A stretch of DNA of 64,000 nucleotides from Mycobacterium sp. IS-1742 (GTDB lineage Bacteria > Actinomycetota > Actinomycetes > Mycobacteriales > Mycobacteriaceae). Both the position numbers and the translations under genes were made by a program. Under the pieces are notes generated by a model. It was given only the letters and a program-made list of their open reading frames with translations. It made no database searches and was not told the origin of the DNA. This document shows, piece after piece, positions 42,039 to 53,879 of the stretch; the first letter of the stretch is position 1, and each line of letters starts with the position of its first letter. Location: assembly GCF_001500125.1 (NCBI RefSeq), contig NZ_LQIV01000012.1, positions 186,001 to 250,000 on the forward strand. The letters are read 5' to 3'.

Positions 42039-43517
42039 TCAGCCCTCTTTGGCGGCCGTGGGCAGGTCCTCGTGCAGGATGTCGGCGTGCATGTCCTCCA
42101 GTGACACGCCCTTGGTCTCCATCACCCAGCGCCACACGAACAGCCCCGACAGGACCGCGCACAGCCCGTAGAAACCGTAGGCCAGCCCGAGATGGTCGCG
42201 CAGTCCCGGGAAGGTGACGGTGATCAGCCAGTTGGCCGCCCACTGACCGGCGGCGGCCAGGCCCAGCGCGGCGGCGCGGATGCGATTGGGGAACATCTCG
42301 CCGAGCAGCACCCAGACGACCGGGCCCCAGGACATGCCGAACGCGACGACGAACAGGTTCGCCGCGATGAGCGCGATCACCCCGGACGCGCCGGGCAGGC
42401 TCGGATTGCCGTCGGGGCCGATGGTGGCGTTGGCGAAGATCACCGCCATGGTGATCAGCGTGACCGCCATCCCCGATGACCCGATGAGCAGCAGCGGTTT
42501 ACGGCCGATCTTGTCGATCAGCGCGATCGCGATGAGCGTGGTCAGCACGTTGATCACCGAGGTGATGACCGTGTAGATCGCCGATTCGTCGGCGCTGAAA
42601 CCGACCGCCTGCCACAGCACGTTGGAGTAGTAGAAGATCACGTTGATCCCGACGAACTGCTGGAAGATAGACAGCCCGAGGCCCACCCAGACGATCCCGT
42701 ACAGGCCGCCGGTCGGCTTGCGCAGATCCCGCCACGACGGCTTGTCCTCGCGCTCGAGCGTGTCCCGGATCCGGGTGATCGTGATCTCGAGGTTCTTACC
42801 GCCCAGCAGCGTGCTCAGCACCCGCCGCGCCTCCGGGATCCGGTGGCTGGCAACCAGATACCGCGGGGATTCGGGAATCGTGAACGCCAGCGCGCCGTAC
42901 ACCACGGCGGGTATCGCCATCGCCAGGAACATCCAGCGCCAGGCGTCGACGCCGAACCACAGCGGTTCGTTCGGCCCGCCCGCCGCCCACTGCAGCAGCC
43001 AGTTGACGACGAAGGACAGGAAGATGCCGGACACGATCGCCAGCTGCTGCAGGGATCCGAGCCGGCCGCGGATGCTCGGCGGCGAGGTCTCGGCGATGTA
43101 GGCGGGTGCGATCACCGACGCCACGCCGACGCCGACGCCGCCGACGATGCGGAACAGCACGACTGCCCACACCTCCGGGGCGAAGCCGGTTCCGAAGGCA
43201 CTGACCAGGAACAGCACCGCCGCGATCTTCATCACCGCGATACGGCCGATCTTGTCGGCGATGCGGCCGGCGGTCATCGCCCCGGCCGCGGCACCCAGCA
43301 GCGCCGAGGCGACCGCGAACCCGAGTGACGCGTTACCGATGCCGAAGTCCTCCTGGATGGAGTCCACGGCGCCGTTGATGACCGCGCTGTCGTAGCCGAA
43401 CAGCAGGCCGCCGAGCGCCGCCACGGAGGCGATCCGGACCGCGGTCTTGCCGGAGGTGAATTGGTCGTCCCCGACCGGCAGATCGTCCCCTACCGGCGCC
43501 CCTCCGTGACCAGCCAT
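42039..43517 (-). CDS. MFS sugar porter
   Basis: This 492-aa, 12-TM transporter of the sugar-porter branch of the MFS has signatures GGLLFGYDSAVINGAV (TM1), GRIADKIGRI (loop 2-3), YIAETSPPSIRGRLGSLQQLAIVSGI (TM4-5), PESPRYLV (mid-loop), FQQFVGINVIFYYS (TM7) and WVLLGEMFPNRIRA (TM10). QQ and GIN are the hexose-contacting residues of XylE and GLUT-like proteins, so a proton-coupled hexose or pentose is the expected substrate. I prefer ATG 43517 (MAGHGGAP), seven bases after AAGGGA. It sits 32 bp upstream of hisE and could be read through into the his genes. Confidence 0.9.
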   Translation of the reverse strand: MAGHGGAPVGDDLPVGDDQFTSGKTAVRIASVAALGGLLFGYDSAVINGAVDSIQEDFGIGNASLGFAVASALLGAAAGAMTAGRIADKIGRIAVMKIAAVLFLVSAFGTGFAPEVWAVVLFRIVGGVGVGVASVIAPAYIAETSPPSIRGRLGSLQQLAIVSGIFLSFVVNWLLQWAAGGPNEPLWFGVDAWRWMFLAMAIPAVVYGALAFTIPESPRYLVASHRIPEARRVLSTLLGGKNLEITITRIRDTLEREDKPSWRDLRKPTGGLYGIVWVGLGLSIFQQFVGINVIFYYSNVLWQAVGFSADESAIYTVITSVINVLTTLIAIALIDKIGRKPLLLIGSSGMAVTLITMAVIFANATIGPDGNPSLPGASGVIALIAANLFVVAFGMSWGPVVWVLLGEMFPNRIRAAALGLAAAGQWAANWLITVTFPGLRDHLGLAYGFYGLCAVLSGLFVWRWVMETKGVSLEDMHADILHEDLPTAAKEG

Positions 43518-43637
43518 CGAACGTCCCTTCCCGCGCATCGTCGCGTGACCGGAATCACATTCAAACACTCATCCGGCCGGAAAAGGCGAGTTCCCGGAAG
43601 TGGAGGGCGTGAAACCGGACGGCCCCGGATGCCGTGG

Positions 43638-44324
43638 TCAGGCGCTGCGTCGACCGGAGGCGACGTCGATCTCGGCGTGGAAGGCCCGTAGGTCGTCGAC
43701 GGCGACGTCGCGCAGTGAATCGACGTGCCTGCGGCGCGGACTCGGGGGGACGACGACATCGTTGGGCACCACGAGAACCGGGCACCCGGCGAGTTCCGCG
43801 GCCAGCGTTCCGGTCACCGAATCCTCCACCGCCAGGCATGCGGCCGGGTCGAGGCCGAGCAACTCGGCGGCCCGGCGATACGGGTCCGGCTCGGGCTTGC
43901 CGTGGGGCACCTCGTCCCCGCACACCGTCACCGAGAAGTAGTGGCGGCCAATGCTGTCGAGCGCCTGTTCGGTCAACGCACGCTGCGTGTTGGTGACCAG
44001 GGCCATCGGAAGGCCCTCGCGCGCAAGCGCTTCGAGCAGCTCGCGGGCCCCTTCACACCACGGCAGGCCGTGAGTGGCGAACAGTTGACCGGTGTGGTCG
44101 TGCAGCCAGCGGTCGGCCTCGGCCATCGCCACCGGGTCCGGTTCGAGACCCAGGTCGGCGAAGATCGTCCTGATGGTGTTCTCCGCGGAGCTGCCGACCA
44201 GCGCGGTGCGCAGCTCGTCGGTGATCACCCCGCCGAGCCGGTCGTAGAGCGCGGCGAGCGAGACGTCCCAGAGCTTTTCGGAGTCGACGAGTGTCCCGTC
44301 CATGTCGAACAGAACCGCTTTCAT
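43638..44324 (-). CDS. HAD-superfamily phosphatase (beta-phosphoglucomutase-like)
   Basis: This 228-aa haloacid-dehalogenase-like hydrolase has motif I FDMDGTLVDSE (nucleophile D8, acid/base D10), motif II LVTNTQ, motif III Lys within HGKPEPDPY, and motif IV VEDSVTGTLAA. A C1 cap is inserted after motif I. It probably dephosphorylates a small phosphorylated metabolite such as a sugar phosphate. It lies between the sugar porter and metH, all leftwards; a palindrome separates it from metH. Confidence 0.9.
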   Translation of the reverse strand: MKAVLFDMDGTLVDSEKLWDVSLAALYDRLGGVITDELRTALVGSSAENTIRTIFADLGLEPDPVAMAEADRWLHDHTGQLFATHGLPWCEGARELLEALAREGLPMALVTNTQRALTEQALDSIGRHYFSVTVCGDEVPHGKPEPDPYRRAAELLGLDPAACLAVEDSVTGTLAAELAGCPVLVVPNDVVVPPSPRRRHVDSLRDVAVDDLRAFHAEIDVASGRRSA

Positions 44325-44331
44325 GGCCTGC

Positions 44332-44388
44332 CGAACGTGAGCTCGTGGTCGACATACCGCCGATTTCTCGTGCAGATCTTCACGTTCG
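44332..44388. repeat. Long-loop palindrome between metH and the HAD gene
   Basis: CGAACGTGA (44332-44340) and TCACGTTCG (44380-44388) are perfect 9-bp inverted arms enclosing 39 bases that include a second AGATCT palindrome and two CTCGTG direct copies. It fills almost the whole 67-bp metH-HAD gap. It could be a terminator or processing hairpin for metH, or one copy of a dispersed intergenic repeat. Confidence 0.6.
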
Positions 44389-44391
44389 CGG

Positions 44392-48153
<3,762 letters not shown>

Positions 48154-48160
48154 GTGCGTC

Positions 48161-48177
48161 CCTTCCGTAGCGGAAGG
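48161..48177 (-). promoter_or_regulatory. RBS-sequestering hairpin of the metH leader
   Basis: CCTTCCG-CTA-CGGAAGG is a perfect 7-bp stem with a 3-base loop on the minus strand. Its 3' arm contains the GGAAGGG ribosome binding site of metH, and its 5' arm shares three bases (48177-48175) with the 3' strand of the riboswitch pseudoknot. The two structures cannot form fully at once. Confidence 0.72.
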
Positions 48178-48246
48178 CGTCCTTGACTCCGCCGAGCGTG
48201 GCGGTTACCGGCAGCGACCGGGAACCGTTGCAACGCCTCTCGACGG
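48174..48246 (-). promoter_or_regulatory. Candidate S-adenosylhomocysteine (SAH) riboswitch upstream of metH
   Basis: Read on the minus strand from 48246, the leader fits the SAH aptamer plan. P1 is CCGTCGAG (48246-48239) paired with CTCGGCGG (48196-48189): eight pairs, one G-U. Next comes AGGCGTTGCAA, matching the conserved GAGCGCUGCAA of known aptamers. P2 is CGGTT/AACCG capped by an inner CCGG/CCGG hairpin, then CCACG (consensus CCAGG). After P1 the linker ends in CAAGG, then ACGCCT (48180-48175). ACGCCT pairs perfectly with AGGCGT (48238-48233), a 6-bp pseudoknot that differs from the reference GAGCGC/GCGCUC by compensatory changes. The position, directly before metH, is one of the known contexts for this class. 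I compared it with the Ralstonia aptamer from memory; no covariance search was run. Confidence 0.75.
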
Positions 48247-48250
48247 GGAA

Positions 48251-48256
48251 AGTCTA
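48251..48256 (-). promoter_or_regulatory. Possible -10 box of the metH promoter
   Basis: TAGACT fits the mycobacterial TANNNT -10 element. It ends four bases before the first base of riboswitch P1, so transcription would begin at or just inside the aptamer. No clear -35 is seen. This agrees with a leader that consists of little more than the aptamer and the RBS hairpin. Confidence 0.45.
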
Positions 48257-48548
48257 CGTCGTCACCAGATCGACGTCCGGACGCCCAGGTCATCGCCGTT
48301 GCGCGAACGCTCCGTGATCGGGTCGGCAATGTCGGCGATGTCGGCAATGTTCTCGTCACCAGGGTCAACCAGAGTGCAGCCAAACGTATTTCGTCGAGAC
48401 CACGACCCGCTTCGGCGAGGCGCCGAGCAGGTCGGTGTCACAGACGCGTTCGTCAGCAGCGGTCACATCGCCAGGGTAGTCGGTGACTGCAAACCGCTGC
48501 GTGGGTCGATGGGGCTCATGCGGGCCCGCCAGGCCTTAGGCTGGCGTT
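48257..48548. other. Intergenic region between metH leader and PAC2 gene
   Basis: No gene is supported here. It contains three tandem copies of a 9-bp unit GTCGGC(A/G)AT at 48322-48348, each a possible protein-binding site for either divergent promoter. A TAGGGT/TAGTCG run near 48475-48482 may be part of the promoter of the rightward PAC2-like gene. Confidence 0.45.
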
Positions 48549-49439
48549 GTGACCCCATCGGACTTCGGCCCAGAGAAGGGACCTGACCTGCCGCCGTTGC
48601 GCGATGCCGTGGTCGTCGCCGCATTCGAGGGGTGGAACGACGCCGGCGACGCGGCCAGCGACGCGCTCGAGCACCTCGACGCGATCTGGGAGGCCGAACC
48701 GATCGCCGAGATCGACGACGAGTCGTACTACGACTACCAGGTCAACCGGCCGGTGATCCGCCAGGTCGACGGGGTGACCCGCGAGCTGGTGTGGCCGTCG
48801 ATGCGGATCTCGCACTGCCGCCCGCCCGGCGCCGAGCGCGACATCGTGCTCATGCACGGGGTGGAACCCAACATGCGCTGGCGCACGTTCTGCGCCGAGT
48901 TGCTGAACATCGCCGACAAGCTCAACGTGCAGACGGTCGTCATCCTGGGGGCACTGCTCGCCGACACGCCGCACACCAGGCCGGTGCCGGTGTCCGGGGC
49001 GGCGTACTCCCCCGAGTCGGCGAAGTTCTTCGGGCTGGAGGAGACCCGCTACGAGGGGCCGACCGGTATCGCCGGGGTGTTCCAGGACGCCTGCGTGCAG
49101 GCCGGGATCCCGGCGGTGACGTTCTGGGCGGCCGTTCCGCACTACGTGTCGCAGCCGCCGAATCCGAAGGCCACCGTCGCGCTGCTGCGCCGCGTCGAGG
49201 ATGTGCTCGACATCGAGGTCCCGCTGGCGGACCTGCCGACGCAGGCCGAGGAGTGGGAGGAGGCGGTCACCGAGATGACCGCCGAGGACGACGAGATCGC
49301 CGAATACGTTGCTTCCCTCGAACAGCGCGGCGACGCGGAGGTCGACATGACCGAGGTGCTCGGCAAGATCGACGGCGACGCGCTGGCCGCCGAATTCGAG
49401 CGGTACCTGCGCAGGCGCGGGCCTGGCTTCAGGAGCTGA
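48549..49439 (+). CDS. PAC2-family protein (Rv2125-like)
   Basis: This 296-aa protein of the PAC2 (proteasome-assembly-chaperone-2-like) family contains PLRDAVVVAAFEGWNDAGDAASDALEHL at the N-terminus, VILGALLADTPHTRPVPVSG in the middle and AVPHYVSQPPNPKATVALLRRVEDVLDIEVPL later, the usual family landmarks. The C-terminal 60 residues are acidic and helical. Despite the name, a role in proteasome assembly in bacteria is unproven. GTG start at 48549. It is monocistronic, divergent from metH, and runs up to a duplicated hairpin shared with the convergent lipoprotein gene. Confidence 0.9.
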   Translation: MTPSDFGPEKGPDLPPLRDAVVVAAFEGWNDAGDAASDALEHLDAIWEAEPIAEIDDESYYDYQVNRPVIRQVDGVTRELVWPSMRISHCRPPGAERDIVLMHGVEPNMRWRTFCAELLNIADKLNVQTVVILGALLADTPHTRPVPVSGAAYSPESAKFFGLEETRYEGPTGIAGVFQDACVQAGIPAVTFWAAVPHYVSQPPNPKATVALLRRVEDVLDIEVPLADLPTQAEEWEEAVTEMTAEDDEIAEYVASLEQRGDAEVDMTEVLGKIDGDALAAEFERYLRRRGPGFRS

Positions 49440-49493
49440 CCTTCACCGCCTGCGGCGGTTTCTCAGGCGACCTTCACCGCCTGCGGCGGTTTC
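49438..49493. repeat. Tandem 31-bp-period duplication carrying hairpins at a convergent gene junction
   Basis: A 25-bp segment is present twice (49438-49462 and 49469-49493), each copy containing ACCGCC-TGC-GGCGGT, a 6-bp-arm hairpin. One copy codes for the last residues of the DUF1254 lipoprotein (PPQAVKV); the other lies beyond its stop and overlaps the end of the PAC2 gene. The pair could act as a two-way terminator. Confidence 0.75.
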
Positions 49494-50899
49494 CACGTGC
49501 CGTTGAGCGCATCGGGCTTCGGCCAGTACAGCCGCAGCACCATCTGGAACGGGCCCTTCGGCGCGGGCAGCCAGTTCGACTCCTTCTCGATGCCGGGCGA
49601 GGCGTTCTGGACGTAGAACGTGTAGCCGCCGTCGGGATCAGGCACGAGGCTGGGCAGCATCGGCGAGTTGATGAGGTAGCGCTGCATCGGGTTGGCCACC
49701 AGCAGGCTGGCCGGCATCTCGTACATCGTCAGTGACCAGAACGCGTTCACCGGCGGCAGCTGGCCCGGCGCGAAGCGCACGGTGTAGTTGTTGGCCCCGG
49801 TCAGCGGTTGGCCCTCGGAGTCGTTGAGCAGACCGGGATAGAGCGCTTCGGCGGCGGTGTTGCCGTAGATCCCGAGCACCGCGCCGGCCATCCGGTACAG
49901 ATAGTTGCCTTTGAGGTCCTCGGCGGTCCCGAAGAACTGGGCCGACCCGACCTTGCCCGTGTCGACCTCGTTCTTCTTGAAGGCGTCGAACTCCGCCCAG
50001 GCGTCGGCCATCCCGTCCTCGACCGCCGAGCGCATCTCCGGGGCCAGCGCATCGGCGTCGAAGTCGCCGTCGGGTCCGATCCCGATGCGCGCGAATCGGT
50101 TCCGCATCTCCCGCTCGTTCGGCAGCACCGGTGCGGTGCGGAGCGCGAAGTTGAGGATCTCGAAGAACTGCGGCGACGTGCGCTGCTGCTCGGGCGTCAG
50201 CGGCGGGACGAAGTCGATGGGCGGCGCCCCGGGAGGCGGTGGTGCGTTGAGGTACACCGACAACGGCGCCACCTGATAGCCGGCCTGGATCTTCTTGACG
50301 CTCTCGATGTCCGACGGCCCGAACAACTGGGTGCGGTAGATCACGCCGGCCAGGTCGGTGTCGGAGCGGATCACCTCGTCGATACCGTCGGGGGTGCCAC
50401 CCTGCCAGCCGGGTCCGGCGAACAGGTACTTGCCGCCCCCGTTGCCGGTGGTCCGGCTGCCGACGTAGGCGACGTTGTTGGTGTAGCCGTTGATGAACTG
50501 CAGCGAGTAGTAGCGGTCCTGCTCGATCGGCGGAACGGTCAGCACCAGCGGTTCGGCCCGCAGATCCGCGCCGAGCATCGAGTAGGGCGTATCCGAGTTG
50601 GGCGTCTGCACCGTCTTGTCTTCCGGGGTGTAAACCCTTGCGGTGCTGTGGATCTGATTCCACCCGCCCTTGTATTCCGGATTGTCCCTGTTGACGTAGT
50701 AGGCGTACTGCACCCGGTAGTTGTCGACGATCGGGAAGCCGTAGATGTAGGCCTCCTTGGCGATCGCGCGGGCTTCGTCCGGGCTGACCGCCGCCGGCGG
50801 CGTGGTGGCCGGGGCGGGGGCCGCCTCCTCGTTGTCACCGCCCTGGGCGCACCCCGCCAGCGCCGCGACCGCCGCGAGCGCGATCAACCGGCGGATCAC
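49463..50899 (-). CDS. DUF1254/DUF1214 lipoprotein
   Basis: This 478-aa exported lipoprotein has signal peptide and lipobox LAGC (C17) in MIRRLIALAAVAALAGC, then a Pro/Ala linker. The DUF1254 region follows (EAYIYGFPIVDNYRVQYAYYVNRDNPEYKGGWNQIH, QTPNSDTPYSMLGADLRAEPLVLTVPPIEQDRYYSLQFINGYTNNVAYVGSRTTG), then DUF1214 (PVNAFWSLTMYEMPASLLVANPMQRYLINSPM, YVQNASPGIEKESNWLPAPKGPFQMVLRLYWP). These domains usually occur together in envelope proteins of unknown function. The GTG start overlaps the SDR stop (GTGA). There is no counterpart that I recall at this place in M. tuberculosis, which has ansP1 and PE_PGRS genes in the interval. Confidence 0.9.
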   Translation of the reverse strand: MIRRLIALAAVAALAGCAQGGDNEEAAPAPATTPPAAVSPDEARAIAKEAYIYGFPIVDNYRVQYAYYVNRDNPEYKGGWNQIHSTARVYTPEDKTVQTPNSDTPYSMLGADLRAEPLVLTVPPIEQDRYYSLQFINGYTNNVAYVGSRTTGNGGGKYLFAGPGWQGGTPDGIDEVIRSDTDLAGVIYRTQLFGPSDIESVKKIQAGYQVAPLSVYLNAPPPPGAPPIDFVPPLTPEQQRTSPQFFEILNFALRTAPVLPNEREMRNRFARIGIGPDGDFDADALAPEMRSAVEDGMADAWAEFDAFKKNEVDTGKVGSAQFFGTAEDLKGNYLYRMAGAVLGIYGNTAAEALYPGLLNDSEGQPLTGANNYTVRFAPGQLPPVNAFWSLTMYEMPASLLVANPMQRYLINSPMLPSLVPDPDGGYTFYVQNASPGIEKESNWLPAPKGPFQMVLRLYWPKPDALNGTWKPPQAVKVA

Positions 50900-51771
50900 T
50901 TCTTCAGCCCGTGGGTGCGGGCGCCGAGCGAGCGCTTGAGCGCGGTGACCTCGGCGTCCATCTGCGGCAACACCTTCGGCGCGGTCTTGAGCACCGACGC
51001 CTGACCGATGCGCGTGGTCAGCAGCGGTTTGACCCAGCGGATCAGGCCCACCCAGCCCGGGCAGTAGATGCGCTCCCTGCGGCGTTCGATGCCCTTGACG
51101 AACACCTCGCCACACTTCTCCACCGAGGTGGTCCGGCTCAGCGGCCCGGGCAGCGAATCGAGCATCGTCTTGAAGCTCGGCAGATCGGCCTTGGTGTCCT
51201 GCACCAGCGGGGTGTCGATCCACGACATGTGCGCGCAGCCGACCGTCACGCCGTGGTGGGCGACCTCGAGTCGGAGCGCGTTGGCGAAGTGCTCCACGCC
51301 GGCCTTCGACGCGTCGTAGGGCGCCATCCCCGGTGCGGCGGCGAACGCCGCCAGCGACGACACCACCAGCACGTAGCCCTTGCGGTCGATCACCGACGGC
51401 AGCGCGGCGCGCACGGTGTTGAACACGCCGACCACGTTGACGTCGAGCACCCGGCGGAAGGCGTCGGGATCGACCACCAGCACCGACCCGTAGCTGGCGA
51501 TGCCCGCGTTCGCGATGACGATGTCGATCCCGCCGAACCGGGTCACCGCCTGGTCGACGGTGGACTGCATGGTCCCGAGGTCGCACACGTCGGCGACCAT
51601 CGTGAGCACCCGGTCCTCGCCGAGGTCGGCGGCCAGTGCCGACAGCGGTCCCTCGTCGAGGTCGGTGAGGACCAGCTTGGCGCCCTTGGCGTGCAGCCTG
51701 CGGGCCAGCTCTTCGCCGACCCCTCGGGCCCCACCGGTGATCAGCACGACCTTGCCGTGTACCGAAGTCAT
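50896..51771 (-). CDS. Short-chain dehydrogenase/reductase (Rv2129c-like)
   Basis: This 291-aa classical SDR has the cofactor motif TGGARGVG near residues 11-18, NAG (IANAGIASYG), and the catalytic Ser-Tyr-Lys set in VVSSLAAFAAAPGMAPYDASKAG (Y-x-x-x-K). Acidic residues at the end of beta-2 (LTDLDEG) favour NAD(H). The start is ATG 51771, 10 bp after the mshC stop. M. tuberculosis Rv2129c is an SDR in the same place relative to mshC. The C-terminal 60 residues are basic and may touch the membrane. Substrate unknown. Confidence 0.9.
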   Translation of the reverse strand: MTSVHGKVVLITGGARGVGEELARRLHAKGAKLVLTDLDEGPLSALAADLGEDRVLTMVADVCDLGTMQSTVDQAVTRFGGIDIVIANAGIASYGSVLVVDPDAFRRVLDVNVVGVFNTVRAALPSVIDRKGYVLVVSSLAAFAAAPGMAPYDASKAGVEHFANALRLEVAHHGVTVGCAHMSWIDTPLVQDTKADLPSFKTMLDSLPGPLSRTTSVEKCGEVFVKGIERRRERIYCPGWVGLIRWVKPLLTTRIGQASVLKTAPKVLPQMDAEVTALKRSLGARTHGLKK

Positions 51772-51781
51772 GCGTCGCAAG

Positions 51782-53029
51782 CTACTCCACGGCGAGCGCA
51801 ACTCCCAGCAACGCGTCGATGGCCGCGGCAACGGTTTTGGGTGCCTCGGTGTCGCTGCCGCCGTCGTCGAGCGCCTCGGTACACCACGCGTCCAGCGCGA
51901 CGAGCGCCTTCGGGGTGTCCAAATCGTCGGCGAGGTAGGTGCGGACGCGGGCGAGCACGTCGGTCGCGTCGGGACCCGCGGGCAGCGCCGTGGCCCGCCG
52001 CCATCGCTGCAGCCGGGCCTGCGCCTCGGCCAGCAGGTCGTCGCTCCAGAACCGGTCGGCCCGGTAGTGGCCGGCCAGCAGCCCGAGCCGGATCGCCGAC
52101 GGGTCGACGCCGTCGGCGCGCAGCCTCGACACCAGCACCAGGTTGCCCCGGCTCTTGCTCATCTTGTGCCCGTCCCAGCCGATCATCCCCGCGTGCACGT
52201 AGTGCCGGGCGAAGCGCCGCTCCCCCGTCACCGACTCGGCGTGGGCCGCGGAGAACTCGTGGTGCGGGAAGATCAGGTCGCTTCCGCCGCCCTGGATGTC
52301 CAGACCGGTCCCGATGCGGCTCAGCGCGATCGCCGCGCACTCCACATGCCAGCCCGGCCGGCCCGGGCCGAACGGGGACGGCCAGCTCGGCTCGCCCGGC
52401 CGGTGCGCCCGCCACAGCAGCGCGTCGAGTGCGTCGGCCTTGCCCGGCCGCTCCGGGTCGCCACCGCGTTCGGCGAACAACCGCAGCATCGTGTCGTGGT
52501 CGTAGTTCGACTCGTAGCCGAACTGGACGGTCGCGTCGGCCCGGAAGTACACGTCCGGGAACTCGGCGTCCTCGACCACGTAGGCCGCGCCGGAGGCCAG
52601 CATCTTCTCCACCAGCTCGATGACCTCGGCGATCGCGTCAGTGGCCGCCACATAGTCCTGGGGCGGCAGCACGCGCAGCGCCGCCATGTCCTCGCGGAAG
52701 AGCTCGGTCTCGCGCGCACCGAGATCGCGCCAGTCGATCCCGTCGCGGTCGGCACGCTCGAACAGCGGATCGTCGACGTCGGTGACGTTCTGCACGTAGT
52801 GCACGCGGTGGCCGGCATCCAGCCACAGCCGGTGCACGAGGTCGAACGCCAGGTAGGTCGCGGCGTGCCCGAGGTGGGTGGCGTCGTACGGGGTGATCCC
52901 GCACACGTACATGGTGGCGGTCTCCCCCGCCGAGACGGGACGGACCTGACGGTCGGCACTGTCGTAGAGCCGCAACTGCGGGCCCCGGCCCGGCACGGCC
53001 GGTACCTCCGGCGCGGACCACGATTGCAT
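51782..53029 (-). CDS. mshC: Cysteine:glucosaminylinositol ligase MshC
   Basis: This 415-aa class I tRNA-synthetase-like ligase joins L-cysteine to GlcN-Ins in mycothiol synthesis. It has the HIGH-like THLGHA and KMSKS ([10 protein letters not shown]), a zinc-site Cys at C43 in [13 protein letters not shown], and the second zinc-ligand region [15 protein letters not shown] with FPHHEF. It is separated from CysS by length and the MshC-type start [25 protein letters not shown] take ATG 53029, matching Rv2130c; an in-frame start about 28 codons upstream is rejected. It follows cysQ by 91 bp in the same direction. Confidence 0.97.
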   Translation of the reverse strand: MQSWSAPEVPAVPGRGPQLRLYDSADRQVRPVSAGETATMYVCGITPYDATHLGHAATYLAFDLVHRLWLDAGHRVHYVQNVTDVDDPLFERADRDGIDWRDLGARETELFREDMAALRVLPPQDYVAATDAIAEVIELVEKMLASGAAYVVEDAEFPDVYFRADATVQFGYESNYDHDTMLRLFAERGGDPERPGKADALDALLWRAHRPGEPSWPSPFGPGRPGWHVECAAIALSRIGTGLDIQGGGSDLIFPHHEFSAAHAESVTGERRFARHYVHAGMIGWDGHKMSKSRGNLVLVSRLRADGVDPSAIRLGLLAGHYRADRFWSDDLLAEAQARLQRWRRATALPAGPDATDVLARVRTYLADDLDTPKALVALDAWCTEALDDGGSDTEAPKTVAAAIDALLGVALAVE

Positions 53030-53120
53030 GACGTCGACTCTAGGTTGTTCGATCAGGGCAGCCTCCCGCTGGTGCAGTCTCGCGCAGTGCGACAACCGCA
53101 GCGCCGGTTTCATTCCCCGC

Positions 53121-53879
53121 TCAGTACGCCGAGTGGATCGCGGCCAGCAGCACGTCGGCCAGTTCGCTGCGGCACATCAGCAGATCCGGCAGGTAAGGGT
53201 CGCGACGGTTGTAGACGAGCGGGGACCCGTCGATCCGCGAGGCGTGCAGACCCGCGGCCCGCACCACCGCTGCCGGGGCCGCCGAATCCCACTCCCACTG
53301 ACCACCGGCGTGGATATAGGCGTCGACGTCACCGCGGACGACGGCCATCGCCTTCGCGCCCGCGGAGCCGATACGCACCATCTCGATGTCCAGGCGGTCG
53401 CGGATCCACCACAGCACCGCGGGCGGCCGGGTGGCGCTGGCGGTGATGCGGATGGGTCCGTCGCGCCGCGGGGCGGGCACCGTCACGGTGTCGGTGCGGT
53501 AGACCTCGCCACGGGCGGGCAGCGCGACGGCGGCGTCCGTGAGCCCGCCCGGGGGTGTCCCGTCGCGCTGCCACAGCGCGATGTGCACCGCCCAGTCCGA
53601 TCGCGGCGGCAGCGAGTACTCACGGGTGCCGTCCACGGGGTCGACGATCCACACCCGGTCGGCGTCGACCCGGGTCAGGTCGTCGACCGACTCCTCGCTG
53701 AGCACGGCATCGTCGGGCCGGTGTTCCTTGAGCCGGTCGAGGATCAGCACGTTCGCGCGGTTGTCTCCGGCGTCGCCGAGGTCGTAGGGGTGGTACCAGT
53801 CGTACTCCTCGCGGAGCGCGACGAGCATCTCACCGGCTTCTGCGGCCACCGCGGCGGCCAGTTCGGCGTCGGTCTGCAT
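53121..53879 (-). CDS. cysQ: CysQ-type inositol-phosphatase-fold phosphatase
   Basis: This 252-aa metal-dependent phosphatase of the FIG superfamily has motifs VLSEES (metal-binding E-E), [13 protein letters not shown] (D-P-V-D-G-T) and a C-terminal [16 protein letters not shown] (W-D-x-A-A). The Rv2131c orthologue degrades 3'-phosphoadenosine-5'-phosphate and can also act on inositol or fructose bisphosphates. ATG 53879 overlaps the stop of the upstream gene (ATGA). Its place just before mshC links sulfur assimilation and mycothiol synthesis. Confidence 0.94.
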   Translation of the reverse strand: MQTDAELAAAVAAEAGEMLVALREEYDWYHPYDLGDAGDNRANVLILDRLKEHRPDDAVLSEESVDDLTRVDADRVWIVDPVDGTREYSLPPRSDWAVHIALWQRDGTPPGGLTDAAVALPARGEVYRTDTVTVPAPRRDGPIRITASATRPPAVLWWIRDRLDIEMVRIGSAGAKAMAVVRGDVDAYIHAGGQWEWDSAAPAAVVRAAGLHASRIDGSPLVYNRRDPYLPDLLMCRSELADVLLAAIHSAY

